Assembly (NCBI GenBank): GCA_041389495.1 | Contig: JAWKRT010000001.1 | Location: 310,001 to 374,000 of the forward strand | DNA: 64,000 nt | Direction: 5' to 3' | DNA from: Myxococcota bacterium | GTDB taxonomy: Bacteria > Myxococcota_A > UBA9160 > UBA4427 | In this document: piece after piece, positions 61,604 through 64,000 of the stretch | How the letters are laid out: each line of letters opens with the position of its first letter | Numbering within the stretch: position 1 is the first letter of the stretch | Translations under genes and position numbers: made by a program | Notes under the pieces: model-generated | Told to the model about the DNA's origin: nothing | Database searches by the model: none | The model's input: the letters and a program-made list of their open reading frames with translations, nothing else

Positions 61604-63754
61604 CTAGATCGCGCTCGCGGCGCGGAAGCCGTCGCCGATCGCGCCCTCGAGATAGCCGACGCCCGTGCAGTCGCCGATCGCCTCGACGTGCGGCGCGAGC
61701 CCGTCGAAGCGCGCGACGAGCTCGGGGCTGCCCTCGAGCCCGGTCGCGACGACGACGGTGTCGGCGGCGAACTCGCGCACCTGCGGCGCGGCGTCGCCCG
61801 TGCGGCTCTGCGGCGTCACCTCGAAGCGCACCGCGTCCGCGCGGATCTCGAGCACGCGCGCGTTCGCGACGAGCTCGACGCCGCCCTCGCGCAGGTCGTG
61901 GAGCACGCGCCACCGGCGGGGGTGCGCCATCTGTGCGCCGAAGTCGCGCCCCTCCTCGAGCACGATCACCTCGCGGCCGCGGTCGTGCATGAACTCGGCG
62001 AGCTCGCAGCCGACGAGCCCGCCGCCGAGGATCGCGACGCGCCGGCCGACGGGCATGTAGGCGCGCGACGCCTCGCGCAGCTTCGAGGGGTCGCTCGTCA
62101 CGCCGACGGCGCGCCCCGCGCGCACCGCGAGGCGGCCGACGAGCGAGAGCTTGCGCGACGCGTCGCCGCCGCCCTCGCCCGTGAGCAGCGCGCGCAGGTC
62201 GTCGCCGTCGAAGACGTGGTCGGCGTCGATGCCGGGGATCTCCGGCGCGCGGCGGCTCGGGCCGACGGCGACGAGGAGCGCGTCGGGCGCGAGTGCGCGC
62301 ACGGCTGCGGGCGTCGCCTCGGTCTCGAGACGGACGGCGACGCCGAGCTCCGTCATCTGGCGCGTGAGCCACCGGAGGAGCCGCTCGTTCGGCTCGTAGA
62401 CGAGCGATGCGAAGCGCAGCGTGCCGCCGAGCTGCGCACTCTTCTCGAGCAGCGTCACCTCGTGGCCGCGCAGCGCGGCGACGCGCGCCGCCTCCATGCC
62501 CGCCGGCCCTCCGCCCACGACGACGACGCGCTTGCGCGCAGGCGCCTTCGCGCGCTCGACGTCGCCGCGCGCGACCTCGTTGGCCGTCACCGGGTTCACC
62601 GCGCAGCGCACGCTCTTGTCGAAGAACGCCTGCGCGACGCACGTGTAGCAGTAGATGCAGGGGCGCACGTCCTCGCGGCGGCCCGCGGCGAGCTTGTTCG
62701 GGAGCGACGGGTCGGCGAGCAGCTTGCGCCCCATCGCGATCACGTCCGCCTTGCCGTCGCGCACGAGGCGGTCGCCGAGCTCGGGCTCGATGCGCCCGAC
62801 GGCGATCACGGGCACGTCGACGAGCGCCTTCACCTCGGCCGCCTGCTCGACGAACGCCGCCTCCGCGTGGACGAGCGGCGCGTCGGTGAACGCGACGCCC
62901 GACGTCGAGTCCGAGTACGCCGAGAGGTGGATCGCGTCGGCTCCGGCCTCGGCCGCGAGCCGCGCCGTCACCTTCGCATCCTCGAACACGATGCCGTTCG
63001 GCGTGCGGAACTCCTTCGCGTCGAGGCGGCACCACACGGGGAAGTCGCGACCCGCCCGCTCCTTGCACGCGCGGATCACCTCGCACAGCAGGCGCGAGCG
63101 GTTCTCGACGCTGCCGCCGTACTCGTCGTCGCGGCGGTTCCACTGCGGCGACAGGAACTCGGAGAGGATGTAGCCGTGCGCGCCGTGGAGCTCGACGGCG
63201 TCGAAGCCCGCGCGTCGCGCGCGCTCGGTGGCGCACGCGAACCAGTCGACGAGCGTCGCGATGTCCTGCTTCGTGATCGAGCGGTACTTGGGCTGGCCGC
63301 CGCCCGTCGCTCCCATCATCATGCCGATCTCTTCGCGCGTGAGATCCTTCGCCATCGTCATCGCGCCGTGCCACTCGGGGACGGACGGCATCCACACCTC
63401 GCGGCCCTGCTTCACGTCGAGGCGTCCGGCCTTGCCGTGGTGCACGAGCTGGACGGCGATCTTCGCGCCGTGCGCGTGCACGCGATCGGTCAGCGCGCGC
63501 AGGCCGGGCAGGTACTCGTCGTCCGACATCGCGATCTGGTGCACGGAGTTCGCACCGATCGGGTAGGCGACGGCCGCGACCTCGGTGATGAGCAGCCCGG
63601 CGCCCCCGCGCGCGCGCTCCTCGTAGTAGGCGATCACGGGCTCGCGCACGTGCCCGTCGCCGTCGATGATCTCGACACCCATCGGCGACATCGCGATGCG
63701 GTTGCGAAGCTCCAGGGTTCCGATGCGAACGGGCGAGAGCAGGTGCTCGTACAC
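61604..63754 (-). CDS. 2,4-dienoyl-CoA reductase-like NADH:flavin oxidoreductase
   Basis: A 716-residue multi-cofactor protein. Residues 1 to about 340 are an old-yellow-enzyme TIM barrel (RIGTLELRNRIAMSPMG, VQLVHHGKAGR, HGAHGYILSEFLSPQWN). Then comes a [4Fe-4S] site (CIYCYTCVAQAF with a further Cys in VRCAVNP), an FAD motif (VVVVGGGPAGMEAARV) and a second dinucleotide motif (RVAILGGGLVGCELAEFM). The order matches FadH/trimethylamine dehydrogenase-type enzymes (FadH about 670 residues). Start GTG 63754 with GGAGG upstream and minus-strand TAGGCT at 63777-63782. Reduces an unsaturated acyl-CoA or ring enone. Confidence 0.93.
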   Translation of the reverse strand: MYEHLLSPVRIGTLELRNRIAMSPMGVEIIDGDGHVREPVIAYYEERARGGAGLLITEVAAVAYPIGANSVHQIAMSDDEYLPGLRALTDRVHAHGAKIAVQLVHHGKAGRLDVKQGREVWMPSVPEWHGAMTMAKDLTREEIGMMMGATGGGQPKYRSITKQDIATLVDWFACATERARRAGFDAVELHGAHGYILSEFLSPQWNRRDDEYGGSVENRSRLLCEVIRACKERAGRDFPVWCRLDAKEFRTPNGIVFEDAKVTARLAAEAGADAIHLSAYSDSTSGVAFTDAPLVHAEAAFVEQAAEVKALVDVPVIAVGRIEPELGDRLVRDGKADVIAMGRKLLADPSLPNKLAAGRREDVRPCIYCYTCVAQAFFDKSVRCAVNPVTANEVARGDVERAKAPARKRVVVVGGGPAGMEAARVAALRGHEVTLLEKSAQLGGTLRFASLVYEPNERLLRWLTRQMTELGVAVRLETEATPAAVRALAPDALLVAVGPSRRAPEIPGIDADHVFDGDDLRALLTGEGGGDASRKLSLVGRLAVRAGRAVGVTSDPSKLREASRAYMPVGRRVAILGGGLVGCELAEFMHDRGREVIVLEEGRDFGAQMAHPRRWRVLHDLREGGVELVANARVLEIRADAVRFEVTPQSRTGDAAPQVREFAADTVVVATGLEGSPELVARFDGLAPHVEAIGDCTGVGYLEGAIGDGFRAASAI

Positions 63755-63776
63755 GGGCGGCGTCCTCCGGGCGCGG

Positions 63777-63832
63777 AGCCTAGCCGAGCGCGCGTCGGGA
63801 CGGGTGCGCGCGTCGCGGCGCTCTGGTACCTG
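63777..63832. promoter_or_regulatory. divergent -10 candidates between the flavoprotein and the last gene
   Basis: Minus-strand TAGGCT (63777-63782) lies 22 bases before GTG 63754, and plus-strand TACCTG (63827-63832) lies 34 bases before GTG 63867. The 112-base gap thus seems to serve two divergent genes. Confidence 0.3.
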
Positions 63833-63866
63833 CTTCCCCGACTCGCCGTCGACGAGGAGGACGCCC

Positions 63867-64000
63867 GTGGATGGATCGGAGAGGGATGCCCTGGACGCGC
63901 GGCGACGCGCCGTCGTGCTCGAGCACTTCCAGTCCGAGGTCGACCAGGAGTTCGAGCGCACGCTCGCGACCTTCGACCACCCCCGCTACGAGATCGTGCC
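63867..64000 (+). CDS. NTF2/SnoaL-like protein (5' end only)
   Basis: The first 44 codons of a gene cut by the window edge: GTG 63867 with GAGGAGG seven bases upstream. The sequence continues HFQSEVDQEFERTLATFDHP then RYEIV. The pattern (EHF-S-E ... TLATF-HPRYEIV) is that of an NTF2-fold, SnoaL-like family seen in actinobacteria and similar bacteria. No stop in the window. Function unknown. Confidence 0.65.
   Translation, partial: MDGSERDALDARRRAVVLEHFQSEVDQEFERTLATFDHPRYEIV

Overview
The window is a very GC-rich (by eye well above 70% G+C), gene-dense bacterial chromosome segment with no insertion sequence, phage gene, CRISPR array, rRNA or tRNA that I can recognise. GTG starts are common and many neighbouring genes overlap by four bases (GTGA or ATGA). 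The gene content suggests an uncultured deltaproteobacteria-type lineage (Myxococcota or Binatota are candidates): respiratory complex I, several acyl-CoA enzymes, luciferase-like F420-type oxidoreductases, NTF2/SnoaL-fold proteins, CaiB-type CoA transferase and a selenocysteine system. This assignment is inference from gene content only.

Layout. 1-2.3 kb: tail of an unknown gene, a HAD phosphatase in one frame with methionine sulfoxide reductase B, a small membrane protein and an isochorismatase-like protein. 2.3-9.9 kb (minus): a flippase-sulfatase fusion, a SHOCT lipoprotein, the iron transporter FeoB/FeoA with an AT-rich palindrome over the feoA start, and GpsA. 10.1-21.0 kb (plus): a tightly coupled complex I operon nuoA-E-F-G-H-J-K-L-M-N, lacking nuoB, C, D and I. 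21.0-24.3 kb (minus): selB overlapping serS. 24.3-30.0 kb: NTF2-like proteins, crotonase-fold enzymes, a zinc alcohol dehydrogenase, an F420-type oxidoreductase and a glutathione transferase. 30.0-37.7 kb: a TrkA/TrkH potassium system, an MFS exporter, nitroreductase, acyl-CoA synthetase, enoyl-CoA hydratase and SDR. 37.7-42.9 kb: a TetR regulator divergent from an RND efflux pair, with a perfect TTGACG-GA-CGTCAA palindrome between them. 43-48.5 kb: HAD, thioesterase, F420-type oxidoreductase, HIT, MaoC and MarR genes and a TMEM220-ThuA fusion. 48.5-51.4 kb: a haem-c/FG-GAP protein and a metallophosphoesterase lipoprotein. 51.4-64 kb: a CoA-transferase/TPP-lyase pair resembling Frc/Oxc, a double DsbA protein, two selenoproteins, a GST, an acyl-CoA synthetase, an alpha/beta hydrolase, a dienoyl-CoA-reductase-like flavoprotein and the start of an NTF2-like gene.

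The most notable biology is selenocysteine. Two membrane-anchored peroxiredoxin/thioredoxin-like proteins carry an in-frame TGA exactly where homologues have the active-site cysteine (GHW-U-PYC near 56.27 kb and VDW-U-PFT near 60.34 kb). Each TGA is followed within 10-13 nt by a small hairpin with a GU-containing loop, as expected for a bacterial SECIS. The dedicated elongation factor SelB and seryl-tRNA synthetase, which makes Ser-tRNA(Sec), lie in the same window. Read conventionally, both genes would look like broken or split ORFs.

A second general signal is a TANNCT-type -10 hexamer placed only 6-8 nt before the start codon of several genes (2270-, 6504-, 9899-, 24760+, 27310-, 54484+), which implies leaderless transcripts and helped choose those starts.
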